NCBI RefSeq assembly: GCF_033558715.1
Contig: NZ_CP114606.1
Span: forward strand, 2,728,001 to 2,792,000
Direction of reading: 5' to 3'
DNA: 64,000 nucleotides
Origin: Acinetobacter sp. YWS30-1
Lineage (GTDB): Bacteria > Pseudomonadota > Gammaproteobacteria > Pseudomonadales > Moraxellaceae
Positions 34,175 through 43,594 of this stretch are shown here, piece by piece (the stretch's first letter is position 1; each line of letters opens with the position of its first letter). The position numbers and the translations under genes are program-made. The notes beneath the pieces are model-generated. The model saw only the letters and a program-made list of their open reading frames with translations, did not search any database and was not told the DNA's origin.

Positions 34175-37012
34175 ATGGATACGAGTGTGCTGCCAATTAT
34201 TATATTGTTACCGTTAGTATTAGGCACAACCCTTGTCTCGTGGCTGAAGCAATTTTCACGCGGGGTAACGGCTTTAGGAGCAATTGCCGTCAGCCTCAGC
34301 AGTTTCTTATTACTGTTGAGTCAGGCGCCTGCTGTATTTAATGGAACGGTAATTACCCAGACCTGGTCCTGGCTACCCCAGCTTGGAATCGACTTCAGTT
34401 TCCGGCTGGATGCTTTGGGCATGCTGTTTGCTCTGCTGATTAGTGGAATTGGTACCCTGATTTATATCTATGCCTATTACTATCTCAGTCCTAAAAACTC
34501 CCTGAGTAAACTCTATTTCCTGCTGATGCTGTTTATGGCAGCGATGCTCGGTATTTCATTGTCTAATAATCTTCTGATTCTCCTGATTTTCTGGGAACTC
34601 ACCAGTATTTCTTCCTTCCTGCTAGTTGGTTACTGGAGCAATTACGAAGCGGCCCAACGCGGCTCACGCATGGCTCTAACCATTACCGGCATGGGCGGCT
34701 TATCTATGCTGGGTGGTTTTATTCTGCTCGGACAGATGACGGGTACCTATCAGATTGACCAGATCCTGATGATGGGCGAACAGATTCAGGCACATGCCCT
34801 ATTTGTACCGACATTATTATTAATTTTACTCGGTGCTTTTACCAAAAGTGCGCAGTTCCCGTTTCACTTCTGGTTACCAAATGCCATGGCAGCACCGACG
34901 CCGGTGTCTGCCTATCTGCACTCTGCCACCATGGTCAAAGCGGGCCTGTTTTTAGTCGCACGTTTATTGCCGATTTTTGCAGGCGCGGCACTGTTCCATA
35001 ATATTGTTACTTTTATCGGGTTATTTACCCTGTGTGTGGCAGCGTTCTTTGCCATCTTTAAAGAAGATCTGAAAGGTCTGTTGGCCTATTCAACTATTAG
35101 CCACTTGGGCCTGATCATGTGTTTGCTGGGTATTGGCTCACCACTGGCCGTGGCAGCAGCAATTTTCCATATCATTAACCATGCAACCTTTAAAGCTGCC
35201 CTATTCATGATTGCCGGGATCATTGACCATGAATCCGGTACTCGTGATCTGCGAAAATTGTCTGGTCTTTGGCAAATGCTGCCTTTTACCGCAACACTGA
35301 CCATGATCACCGCCGCCTCCATGGCTGGTATTCCATTAACCAATGGTTTCTTGTCCAAGGAAATGTTCTTTACCGAACTGGTCGCAAACTTAAGTGGCCC
35401 AGTCATGGTCGGTGCTGCTATTGCAGGAACACTGGCCGGGATTTTCGCTGTCGCCTATTCGATTCGCCTGGTACATGGCGTGTTTTTTGATGGTCCATTA
35501 GGCCAGCAAGTCCCAAATAAAGCTGCGCATGAGCCGCCATTTGGTATGCGTGCACCGGCTATCTTACTGGCTTTTCTGTGTATTGCAGTTGGTCTGCTAC
35601 CAGGATTACTGGTCGAAAAGATTGTAAATAGCACCACACAAGCGTCAACCCAGAATTTCGCCTTTGAAGGAACTCACCTCGCCCTCTGGCACGGTATTAA
35701 TCTGCCTTTGGTGATGAGTATCATCGCGATATTCGGCGGTGCAATTTTCTATTTTGCACTGGCCAAAGGCGGTGCGATCCGGGAAATTGATCTGGATCCA
35801 AAACTGGGCAAACTGCAAGGCCGTGTACTGTTTGATCTGTTCCTGAAAAATCTGTTACTGAATTCAAGACGTTTCCGCCGTGCGACTGAAAATGGCAAAT
35901 TGCAAAGTTATATTTTGTGGACGGTGCTGTTTACCATTGGTCTGGTGGGCTATCCACTCGTCGTCAATGGGATCGACACCGGTAGCCGCGAACTGACCCA
36001 TGCACCAGTTCTGGCCATCGTTCTATGGTTACTGCTGTTCTCAGCCTGCTGGATGATGCTGTGGTTCCATCATGAACGGATTAAAGCCATCCTGATCAGC
36101 GGTGCGGTCGGTCTGGTCGTCACCATGGTTTTCATTGGTTTCTCGGCACCCGATCTGGCTTTGACCCAGATTACAGTCGATGTAGTAACAACTGTTCTGC
36201 TACTGATGAGCCTGTCACTCCTGCCACAATTAACGCCTTATGAATCCAGCCCGACCCGACGCTGGCGAGATGCAGTGATTGCGGTCTGCGGGGGTCTAGG
36301 AATTGCAACGGTTGCTTGGCTAGTTATGACACGTGACCATAATTCAATTTCCTGGTTCTTCATCCAACAATCGATTCCGCTTGGTGGCGGTACAAACGTC
36401 GTCAACGTAATTCTGGTCGATTTCCGTGGTTTCGATACCTTCGGCGAGATTACCGTACTTGGGATTGCTGCCATTGGGGTACTGAGTCTAATGGACGGTA
36501 TGCGTGCTCATGGCACCACTATTACCCAAGGCCTGACTTACCGTTTTAACCCCTCCCCTTTGATGCTACGAATTACTGCATCATGGATTTTACCGGTAGC
36601 ACTGGTGGTGAGTCTGTATATCTTTATGCGCGGCCATAATCTTCCGGGTGGCGGTTTTATTGCCGGTCTGGTCACCTCATTGGCCTTGATCATTCAATAC
36701 GTTGCCATTGGTCAGGATCATGCAGAAAAAATGCTGGGAGCTAAATCTGGACGTCTCTATGAAATCTGGATTGGTATCGGTCTGACTATTGCAGGCCTAA
36801 CCGGTATCGCAGCCTGGTTCTGGTCACGTCCATTCCTGACCAGTGCCCATATTCATGTCCATCCGCCATTACTTGGCGATATGCATCTGGCTTCTGCCGC
36901 GCTATTTGATGTCGGTGTCTATGTCACCGTAGTCGGGGCGACCATGTTGATGATTTCCGTTCTGGGTGACTCCCGTCACTCAAGTATGACTGGCCCAGTA
37001 CCAAGAGGATAA
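34175..37012 (+). CDS. mrpA: Mrp-type Na+/H+ antiporter subunit A, with fused MrpB domain
   Basis: MrpA is the largest subunit of the multi-subunit cation/proton antiporter; its core is homologous to respiratory complex I NuoL. From the ATG at 34175 (MDTSVLPIIILLPLVLG) it has 945 aa and about 20 or more membrane helices. NuoL-like features include FWELTSISSFLLVGYW, FTKSAQFPFHFWLPNAMAAPTPVSAYLHSATMVKAG (landmark Glu and Lys residues) and YSTISHLGLIM. The C-terminal 170 residues (YIFMRGHNLPGGGFIAGLV) are an MrpB domain, usually a separate protein. A TTG eight codons upstream is less likely. First gene of mrpA-C-D-E-F-G. Confidence 0.95.
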   Translation: MDTSVLPIIILLPLVLGTTLVSWLKQFSRGVTALGAIAVSLSSFLLLLSQAPAVFNGTVITQTWSWLPQLGIDFSFRLDALGMLFALLISGIGTLIYIYAYYYLSPKNSLSKLYFLLMLFMAAMLGISLSNNLLILLIFWELTSISSFLLVGYWSNYEAAQRGSRMALTITGMGGLSMLGGFILLGQMTGTYQIDQILMMGEQIQAHALFVPTLLLILLGAFTKSAQFPFHFWLPNAMAAPTPVSAYLHSATMVKAGLFLVARLLPIFAGAALFHNIVTFIGLFTLCVAAFFAIFKEDLKGLLAYSTISHLGLIMCLLGIGSPLAVAAAIFHIINHATFKAALFMIAGIIDHESGTRDLRKLSGLWQMLPFTATLTMITAASMAGIPLTNGFLSKEMFFTELVANLSGPVMVGAAIAGTLAGIFAVAYSIRLVHGVFFDGPLGQQVPNKAAHEPPFGMRAPAILLAFLCIAVGLLPGLLVEKIVNSTTQASTQNFAFEGTHLALWHGINLPLVMSIIAIFGGAIFYFALAKGGAIREIDLDPKLGKLQGRVLFDLFLKNLLLNSRRFRRATENGKLQSYILWTVLFTIGLVGYPLVVNGIDTGSRELTHAPVLAIVLWLLLFSACWMMLWFHHERIKAILISGAVGLVVTMVFIGFSAPDLALTQITVDVVTTVLLLMSLSLLPQLTPYESSPTRRWRDAVIAVCGGLGIATVAWLVMTRDHNSISWFFIQQSIPLGGGTNVVNVILVDFRGFDTFGEITVLGIAAIGVLSLMDGMRAHGTTITQGLTYRFNPSPLMLRITASWILPVALVVSLYIFMRGHNLPGGGFIAGLVTSLALIIQYVAIGQDHAEKMLGAKSGRLYEIWIGIGLTIAGLTGIAAWFWSRPFLTSAHIHVHPPLLGDMHLASAALFDVGVYVTVVGATMLMISVLGDSRHSSMTGPVPRG

Positions 37013-37016
37013 TAGA

Positions 37017-37382
37017 ATGATTAGTTTAGAACTTTTATTAGCCTCAGCAATTGGCCTACTCACTGCCACCGGGATCTATCTGATTCTGCGAGCACGTACC
37101 TTTCCGGTCGTCCTTGGGCTGGCCATGATTGGTTATGCAGTGAACCTGTTTTTATTTGCCATGGGCCGTATTCAGATGAATTCGCCTGCAGTGCTCACCG
37201 AAGCCACGCAGGTCACCGATCCTTTACCTCAGGCGCTAGTGCTGACCGCCATTGTAATCGGTTTTGCTACCACCGCCTTTATTGTACAGCTGGCCTTACG
37301 TAGCCGTTATGAATCAGGAACAGACCACGTTGATTCCAAAGAAGAGATACCGCAACATGACCCACGTGAGGATGAGCCGTAA
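37017..37382 (+). CDS. mrpC: Mrp-type Na+/H+ antiporter subunit C
   Basis: A NuoK-like small subunit. The 121 aa have three membrane helices and the family stretches YLILRARTFPVVLGLAMIGYAVNLFLF and DPLPQALVLTAIVIGFA, in which the DPLPQALVLTAIVI motif is highly typical of MrpC/MnhC. The C-terminal tail is acidic. It starts 4 bp after mrpA and its stop overlaps the mrpD start. Confidence 0.97.
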   Translation: MISLELLLASAIGLLTATGIYLILRARTFPVVLGLAMIGYAVNLFLFAMGRIQMNSPAVLTEATQVTDPLPQALVLTAIVIGFATTAFIVQLALRSRYESGTDHVDSKEEIPQHDPREDEP

Positions 37383-39190
37383 TGACTGATCTTCTCAACT
37401 TCTTGAATCAACACACCCCTATTTTCAGTATTCTTTTACCGGCTTTTACCGCCTTTATTTTAGTACTGTTAGGTAACCCAGGTTCTGGTTCTCTGATTAC
37501 CGACTGGCGTCAGCCGTGGCGTCGTGGCGTGAGTCATATTTCGACCCTACTGGGTTTGATTATGGCGATTGGCTACCTGATCAATAGCAGCCAAGGGCAA
37601 ATTAATGTCTACACTTTAAGTGAATGGGCTGCCCCTTTTGGTATTGTGCTGGTCCTGGACCAGCTCTCTGCCTTGATGCTGGTACTGACCTATACACTCG
37701 CTTTGCCAATCGTTTGGTATGCCAGCAAAGAATGGGATATTCGCGGGCGTTATTTCCACGCCATGGTTCATTTTCTATTAATGGGGCTTAGTGGTGCCTT
37801 CCTGACCGGTGACTTGTTTAACCTGTTCGTATTCTTCGAGATCCTGTTAATGGCCTCCTATGTCCTACTTTTGCATGGGCAAGGCAAGGCACGCTTCCAG
37901 CTCGGTGTGCATTATGTGGCTATTAACCTGCTCGCTTCTGCCATGTTCCTGATCGGGCTCGGCATGATTTATGGCAGTGTCGGCAGCCTAAATATGGCTG
38001 ATGTCGCTAGACTGATGCCAACTTTGGCAGGCGATGAACATAAGCTGGCCGTTGCGGGCGGACTGATGCTATTTGTGGTGTTCGGGATCAAGGCAGCCAT
38101 GTTACCGGTAGGCCTGTGGCTTCCTAAAACGTATGCTGTGGCAACTACTCCGGTGGCTGCCCTGTTTACCATCATGACCAAAGTCGGGATCTACGCGATT
38201 ATCCGGGTCAATGGTACTGTATTTGATGATGAATACAGTCATCAGATCCTGATGAACTGTCTGCTGGTCATTGGGGTGATTACCTCACTGTATGGCGCAT
38301 TTGGTGCCATTGGGACTGAACGTCTACGCCGTTTTGTCGGCTTTATGATCCTGTCTTCAGTCGGCACCATTCTGATTGCGATTGCCATGAACAGTACTCA
38401 AGCCTGGGCAGGTGCCTTGTATTATATGGTGCACAGTACCCTGATTGGCGCAGCGTTTTATATCCTGTGTGGCTGGATTACTTCACAACGCGGTGAATTT
38501 AAAGATCACTTTAAAATTGCCCCACAGATGAAACAGAATAAGCTGGTTTCTATTGTGTATTTCATCATTGCCTTGATGATGGCCGGCTTGCCACCTTTCA
38601 GTGGCTTCTTCGGTAAAGTGTTTATCCTGCAAGCTTCAGGACAGTCTGAACATCAAATGCTGATTATCTTTACGGTTCTACTGGTCAGCTTACTAAGTAT
38701 TCTGGCTTTTACCCGGGTCGGTTTTATTCTGTTCTGGCGTTCAAGCCGACCAGAACAGGATGAAAATTCTGAAGAATTCAGCAAATATGAATCCTTGCCC
38801 AGCAAGGCACCAGCACGAAATGACCGGGTCATTTATCTATTATTGCTCAGTCTGACAGCCTACGTTGTTTTTGCTGCACCGATTTATCAATATAATTATC
38901 AGACCGCAGCACAGATTAAGACCAATCCGATTTATGAAGCAGCACTGTTAAAACGTGATGCTGAAGGCAAGTTCATCAGTGTTCAGCCATTTGATCCGGG
39001 TTATTTACCAGAAACCCAATACGGTGGTGAAACGCCTGATCCAAATGCGCACCTGATTCCTTATGTCATTTCAGAAAATACCTTAAATGGCGATCATATT
39101 TCTGAATTTAAACAGCGTCAGATTGATAAACAGTATATTGAACAGAGCAAATACGACGACAATCAACTTAAACCGGCGGAGGGACTTTAA
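37382..39190 (+). CDS. mrpD: Mrp-type Na+/H+ antiporter subunit D
   Basis: A NuoM/NuoN-like subunit of 602 aa with about 14 membrane helices. The key segments are FFEILLMASYVLLLHG (conserved Glu), GIKAAMLPVGLWLPKTYAVATTPVAALF (conserved Lys) and MMAGLPPFSGFFGKV. The C-terminal soluble tail of about 100 residues, after the last helix, is longer than in Bacillus MrpD. It overlaps mrpC and mrpE by one base each. Confidence 0.97.
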   Translation: MTDLLNFLNQHTPIFSILLPAFTAFILVLLGNPGSGSLITDWRQPWRRGVSHISTLLGLIMAIGYLINSSQGQINVYTLSEWAAPFGIVLVLDQLSALMLVLTYTLALPIVWYASKEWDIRGRYFHAMVHFLLMGLSGAFLTGDLFNLFVFFEILLMASYVLLLHGQGKARFQLGVHYVAINLLASAMFLIGLGMIYGSVGSLNMADVARLMPTLAGDEHKLAVAGGLMLFVVFGIKAAMLPVGLWLPKTYAVATTPVAALFTIMTKVGIYAIIRVNGTVFDDEYSHQILMNCLLVIGVITSLYGAFGAIGTERLRRFVGFMILSSVGTILIAIAMNSTQAWAGALYYMVHSTLIGAAFYILCGWITSQRGEFKDHFKIAPQMKQNKLVSIVYFIIALMMAGLPPFSGFFGKVFILQASGQSEHQMLIIFTVLLVSLLSILAFTRVGFILFWRSSRPEQDENSEEFSKYESLPSKAPARNDRVIYLLLLSLTAYVVFAAPIYQYNYQTAAQIKTNPIYEAALLKRDAEGKFISVQPFDPGYLPETQYGGETPDPNAHLIPYVISENTLNGDHISEFKQRQIDKQYIEQSKYDDNQLKPAEGL

Positions 39191-39708
39191 TGGCTGAATC
39201 ATTACTTCAACGCTGGTTCCCTCATCCTTTCGTGTCAGTAATTGTGGCGATGAGCTGGGTCATGCTGGCCCATAATATGGAAGCCGGCACACTCCTTATG
39301 GCAATATTTCTGGCCATCTTGATTCCGCGAATGGTCGCCCCTTTCATTGATTACACGCCGAATATCCGGTGGATCCCGGCGATGCGCCTGTTTTGGATCG
39401 TTGTTTGGGACATCATTGTCGCAAACATTAAGGTAGCGATTCTGGTGCTGGGACCGACCAAAAATCTGCATCCCAAATGGTTTCGGGTACCGCTGGATAC
39501 CGAACATGAAGAAGTGAATACGTTGCTGGCAATGATTATTACCACGACACCAGGTACAGTCTCTGCGGGGATTGATCAGGACCGTGGCGATATTCTGGTG
39601 CATGCCTTAAGCACGGATGATGAAGAGGCTGAAATTGAAACCATCAAACAGCGCTATGAACAACCTTTGATTAAAATTTTTAGCGCACAATCAGGAGCTG
39701 AAGCATGA
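39190..39708 (+). CDS. mrpE: Mrp-type Na+/H+ antiporter subunit E
   Basis: A 172-aa membrane subunit needed for assembly of the Mrp complex. Two N-terminal membrane helices, then the conserved LFWIVVWDIIVANIKVAILVL and the soluble domain with TLLAMIITTTPGTVSAGI, a landmark of MrpE/MnhE. It overlaps mrpF by 4 bp. Confidence 0.96.
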   Translation: MAESLLQRWFPHPFVSVIVAMSWVMLAHNMEAGTLLMAIFLAILIPRMVAPFIDYTPNIRWIPAMRLFWIVVWDIIVANIKVAILVLGPTKNLHPKWFRVPLDTEHEEVNTLLAMIITTTPGTVSAGIDQDRGDILVHALSTDDEEAEIETIKQRYEQPLIKIFSAQSGAEA

Positions 39709-39980
39709 CCATTCTGCCATATGCATTGCTGATTTGTCTGGGTGCTGTCACGATCTCCATGTTGTTGTGTCTGATCCGGCTGGTTATGGGCCCATCAATC
39801 GTCGACCGTTTGCTGGCACTGGACACCCTATTTTTAAATGCAACCTGTCTGGTGGTGATTCTGGGAATCTACTGGAGCAGCACTTTCATGTTTGAAGGTG
39901 CCCTACTGGTGGCCATGCTGGGCTTTGTTTCTACCGCTGCCCTTGCCCGCTATTTCACCACTGGACATGTCATCGACTAG
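39705..39980 (+). CDS. mrpF: Mrp-type Na+/H+ antiporter subunit F
   Basis: A 91-aa protein with three membrane helices. The family motif RLVMGPSIVDRLLALDTLFLNA is clear, with the conserved Asp in the second helix region. It overlaps mrpE by 4 bp and precedes mrpG by 10 bp. Confidence 0.96.
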   Translation: MTILPYALLICLGAVTISMLLCLIRLVMGPSIVDRLLALDTLFLNATCLVVILGIYWSSTFMFEGALLVAMLGFVSTAALARYFTTGHVID

Positions 39981-39990
39981 GAGTTTTTAA

Positions 39991-40389
39991 ATGCCTTTGA
40001 TTTTAGAAATACTAGTTTCGATTTTTTTATTGATTGGCGCTTTCTTTATGCTGGTGGGCGGCATTGGGATGATACGTCTACCCGACCTTTTTATGCGTCT
40101 GCATGCACCGACCAAATCCAGTACCTTAGGTCTAGGAAGCTTTCTGATCGCTTCTATTATTTTTTCGGCTATCTATGGTCGTTTAGGTTTTGCTGAAGTA
40201 CTGATTACCCTGTTTGCCTTCATTACTGCACCGGTATCTGCCAACCTGATGGCGCAAGCGGCCTTGCATTTACGTTTGCGCTCGATGAGTGGTGAAGTGC
40301 CAGAAACACTAGAACGTCCATTGCCTTGGCAGAAAACCCGCCGTCGTGCATTTTATGAAAAGAAAATGAATGACCAGGATTCAAAGTAA
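39991..40389 (+). CDS. mrpG: Mrp-type Na+/H+ antiporter subunit G
   Basis: A 132-aa subunit with three membrane helices. The hallmark GGIGMIRLPDLFMRLHAPTKSSTLG is present, followed by FITAPVSANLMAQAALHL. The C-terminus has a basic cytoplasmic tail. It is the last gene of the Mrp operon and is followed by a strong terminator. Confidence 0.96.
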   Translation: MPLILEILVSIFLLIGAFFMLVGGIGMIRLPDLFMRLHAPTKSSTLGLGSFLIASIIFSAIYGRLGFAEVLITLFAFITAPVSANLMAQAALHLRLRSMSGEVPETLERPLPWQKTRRRAFYEKKMNDQDSK

Positions 40390-40421
40390 TAGTTAGCCAG
40401 TTCTACTTAAAAGTTCAACAA

Positions 40422-40453
40422 TAAAAAAGCCACCCTAAGGTGGCTTTTTTATT
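40422..40453. terminator. Bidirectional terminator between mrpG and rbfA
   Basis: AAAAAAGCCACC-CTAA-GGTGGCTTTTTTATT, a perfect 12-bp stem with tracts on both sides between convergent operons. Confidence 0.93.
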
Positions 40454-40468
40454 GCGCTTTATAAAAGC

Positions 40469-40873
40469 TTATTCTTCATCTTTCTTGTCTTCAGCAGGAG
40501 GTAAATCCTTCACTGCTTCAGCAATCAGACCAAACATATAGTTACCATATGCATTGGTTTTGTCATAATGGAAACGTAGACGAGGCGTAATACGTGTCTT
40601 GATCCGACGGCCCAGTTCATGGCGCAGGAACCCGGATGCCTTATTCAGGACATCGAGTGTTTCTTTATTTGCCGCTTCACTTTGCTCATCACCAAGTTCA
40701 CGACCCATTACTGTGACATAAACTTCTGCATATCCTAAGTCTGGGCTTACCTTCACGGCTGAGATGGTCACCAGACCACCCAGACGTGGATCTTTCAGCT
40801 CCTGACGGATCAGTTCAGACAACTCGCGTTGTACCGTATCCGCCATACGCTTCAGACGTTGACTACCCGCCAT
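40469..40873 (-). CDS. rbfA: Ribosome-binding factor A
   Basis: RbfA binds the 30S subunit and helps mature the 5' end of 16S rRNA, notably in the cold. The 134 aa form a KH-like domain with RMADTVQRELSELI, KDPRLGGLVTISAVKVSPDL and the C-terminal LRFHYDKTNAYGN. The acidic/Lys-rich tail is short. Its start overlaps the infB stop by one base, and it is the last gene of rimP-nusA-infB-rbfA. Confidence 0.97.
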   Translation of the reverse strand: MAGSQRLKRMADTVQRELSELIRQELKDPRLGGLVTISAVKVSPDLGYAEVYVTVMGRELGDEQSEAANKETLDVLNKASGFLRHELGRRIKTRITPRLRFHYDKTNAYGNYMFGLIAEAVKDLPPAEDKKDEE

Positions 40874-43584
40874 TAAAGACTCCGTTTAATCAATTGCACA
40901 TCATACACTTCGATTTTATCGAGAGGTTTGATGTCTTTATAGCCTTTCACCGCAAGACCACATTCCATACCGGCACGAACTTCTTCCACCACTTCTTTAT
41001 AGCGACGAAGAGATTCTAGCTCGCCTTGGAAGATCACCACGTCATCACGTAATACGCGAATCGGTTTGTTACGGTGTAATACGCCTTCAAGCACCATACA
41101 GCCTGCTGCAGCACCGAATTTGCTTGAGTGGAACACTTCACGCACTTGAGCAACACCCAAGATGGTTTCACGGTGTTCAGGAGCAAGCTTACCGCTCATC
41201 GCTGCTTTCACGTCATCAATCAATTGATAGATCACTGAGTAGTAACGAATGTCGATACTGTCTGCATCTGCTTTTTGACGTGCAGTATTGTCGGCACGTA
41301 CGTTAAAGCCAAGAAGAACCGCTTCTGAAGATTCAGCAAGTGTGACGTCAGATTCAGTAATCGCACCAACACCAGAACCGATGATACGTACTTTTACTTC
41401 ATCCGTTGAAAGCTCAGCCAATGCAACATGCAGCGCTTCCAATGTACCGCGTACATCAGTTTTTAATACCACATTGACGATCGGCACATCTTTTTTGCCC
41501 ATAGACGCCATGATGTTTTCAAGACGCATTGCAGATTGACGTTCAAGACGTTTTTGACGTTCACGATCCATACGCGCATCGGCAACTTCACGTGCTTTCT
41601 TCTCGTCATTCACAACAAGAACTTCGTCACCTGCCATCGGCGCTTCTGGAAGACCCAGAATTTCAACTGGAATCGAAGGACCTGCAGACTTGATACGTTT
41701 ACCGTTTTCATCGGTCATGGCACGAACGCGGCCATAAGATGAACCAGCAAGTACCAGGTCACCCACTTTCAGCGTACCGTTTTGAACCAGAATAGAAGTC
41801 ACTGCACCGCGGCCTTTATCAACACGCGCTTCAATCACAACACCTTGTGCCGCACCTTCTTCAGACGCCTTCAATTCAAGCAATTCAGACTGAATTAAAA
41901 TCAGGTCAAGAAGTTCATCAATACCGGCACCAGTATGTGCAGATACTTTCGCTACAGGAACGTCACCGCCCCATTCTTCAGGTACGATTTCTTTGGTGGT
42001 CAATTCGTTCAATACACGATCTGGATCAGCTGAGTCTTTATCCATCTTGTTGATTGCAACAATGATCGGTGTACCCGCTGCACGTGCGTGATCGATTGCT
42101 TCTGCAGTTTGTGGCATCACGCCATCATCTGCTGCAACAACCAGAACTACGATATCAGTCGCTTTGGCACCACGTGAACGCATTGCAGTAAACGCTGCGT
42201 GTCCCGGAGTATCAAGGAATGTGATAATACCTTTATCCGTGGTTACATGATAAGCACCGATATGCTGGGTAATACCCCCTGCTTCGCCTTGCGCCACTTT
42301 GGCACGACGAATACGGTCTAGAAGCGATGTTTTACCATGGTCAACGTGACCCATGATCGTAACAACTGGCGCACGAGTGGTTTGCGCACCACGAGCTTCT
42401 TCAGCCTGTTCAAGCAGGTTATCTTCAACTGCAGTTTCAGAAACCAGTACTGGGTTATGGCCCATTTCTTCAACCACAAGAGCCGCGATTTCCTGATCGA
42501 TCGCCTGGTTTTGAGTAACCAGTTCACCCATTTTCATCAGTGACTTGATCACTTCACGAACCTTAACTGCCATTTTCGCAGCCAGGTCAGCAACGACAAT
42601 CGTTTCACCGATTTCAACGTCATAAACCTGTTTTTTCACTGGTTTTTCAAAACCATGCTTGTTCGCTTGGCTAGATTTCAAACCGCGTTTGTGTGAGTTA
42701 TCACGGAAAGACTGCTCTTCACCACGACGACCACCTTTCTTCGGTGAACGTGTATTTGAAGTGTTAGTACCACGTTTAATTTCGCGGTCTTCTTTCGCAA
42801 ATGAGTCTTCATATGCCTGGCCAACTAGACCAGCAGCAAGTGGAGAATCATCAATCACACGAATGGTTGCAGTGGTATCTTCAGAAGAATACTTAGATGC
42901 CATCTTGCGCATTTGCTCAAGGGTACGTTGTTGTGCTTCTTCAGCTGCCTTACGACGTGCTGCTTCTTCAGCTGCTTTTAATTGAGCGGCTTGAGCTTCA
43001 CGCGCTTTTTTCTGTTCTGCTGTTTCAACTTGTTTAACCGCTGCTTTCACAATCGGTTTATTAGTTGATTTGCGTTTTACCACAACAGCTGCTTTAGGTG
43101 TTTCCTGTTTCTCAGTTTCTTGTTTCTGAGCTGCACGCATTGCTTCTAGCGCTTTGCTTGCATTGTTTGTACCTGATTTAGGTGCATCAGCAGGTTTTTT
43201 AGCTGGTGCTGACTTCTGTTCAGCTTCTGCTTTCGCTTGCTGTTCAGCTTGAGCCTTCGCTAAAGCTTCTGCTTTAATTTGTTCCGGGTCTGGCTTGACG
43301 AATGTATGTTTCTTGCGAACTTCTACATTAATCGTTTTCGCCTTACCTGAAGTACTTGCCACTTTAGCAGTACTGGTCGTTTTACGTTTCAACGTGATTT
43401 GTCCTGCATGGCCATCTGAACCTTGTGTCTTTTTCACATGATTCATTAAGCGATCTTGTTGTTCGGTGGTAATAATATCGTCAGCTTTACGCTGTGGTAA
43501 ACCTGCCTCACGAACCTGCTCTAGGAGCTTATCAACATGGCGACCCACGCTGAGTGCTAACTCTTTAATCGACTTGTCCGTCAT
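40873..43584 (-). CDS. infB: Translation initiation factor IF-2
   Basis: IF-2 is the GTPase that places fMet-tRNA on the 30S subunit. The 903 aa have an N-terminal IF-2N domain ([23 protein letters not shown]), a long charged Ala/Lys/Glu linker (about 60-320), a second IF-2N-like domain, then the G domain with GHVDHGKTS (G1), DTPGH (G3) and NKMDK (G4), followed by domains II-IV. The large Lys/Ala linker is typical for gammaproteobacteria. Located 10 bp after nusA and downstream of four initiator tRNA genes. Confidence 0.98.
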   Translation of the reverse strand: MTDKSIKELALSVGRHVDKLLEQVREAGLPQRKADDIITTEQQDRLMNHVKKTQGSDGHAGQITLKRKTTSTAKVASTSGKAKTINVEVRKKHTFVKPDPEQIKAEALAKAQAEQQAKAEAEQKSAPAKKPADAPKSGTNNASKALEAMRAAQKQETEKQETPKAAVVVKRKSTNKPIVKAAVKQVETAEQKKAREAQAAQLKAAEEAARRKAAEEAQQRTLEQMRKMASKYSSEDTTATIRVIDDSPLAAGLVGQAYEDSFAKEDREIKRGTNTSNTRSPKKGGRRGEEQSFRDNSHKRGLKSSQANKHGFEKPVKKQVYDVEIGETIVVADLAAKMAVKVREVIKSLMKMGELVTQNQAIDQEIAALVVEEMGHNPVLVSETAVEDNLLEQAEEARGAQTTRAPVVTIMGHVDHGKTSLLDRIRRAKVAQGEAGGITQHIGAYHVTTDKGIITFLDTPGHAAFTAMRSRGAKATDIVVLVVAADDGVMPQTAEAIDHARAAGTPIIVAINKMDKDSADPDRVLNELTTKEIVPEEWGGDVPVAKVSAHTGAGIDELLDLILIQSELLELKASEEGAAQGVVIEARVDKGRGAVTSILVQNGTLKVGDLVLAGSSYGRVRAMTDENGKRIKSAGPSIPVEILGLPEAPMAGDEVLVVNDEKKAREVADARMDRERQKRLERQSAMRLENIMASMGKKDVPIVNVVLKTDVRGTLEALHVALAELSTDEVKVRIIGSGVGAITESDVTLAESSEAVLLGFNVRADNTARQKADADSIDIRYYSVIYQLIDDVKAAMSGKLAPEHRETILGVAQVREVFHSSKFGAAAGCMVLEGVLHRNKPIRVLRDDVVIFQGELESLRRYKEVVEEVRAGMECGLAVKGYKDIKPLDKIEVYDVQLIKRSL

Positions 43585-43594
43585 ATACTACCTC

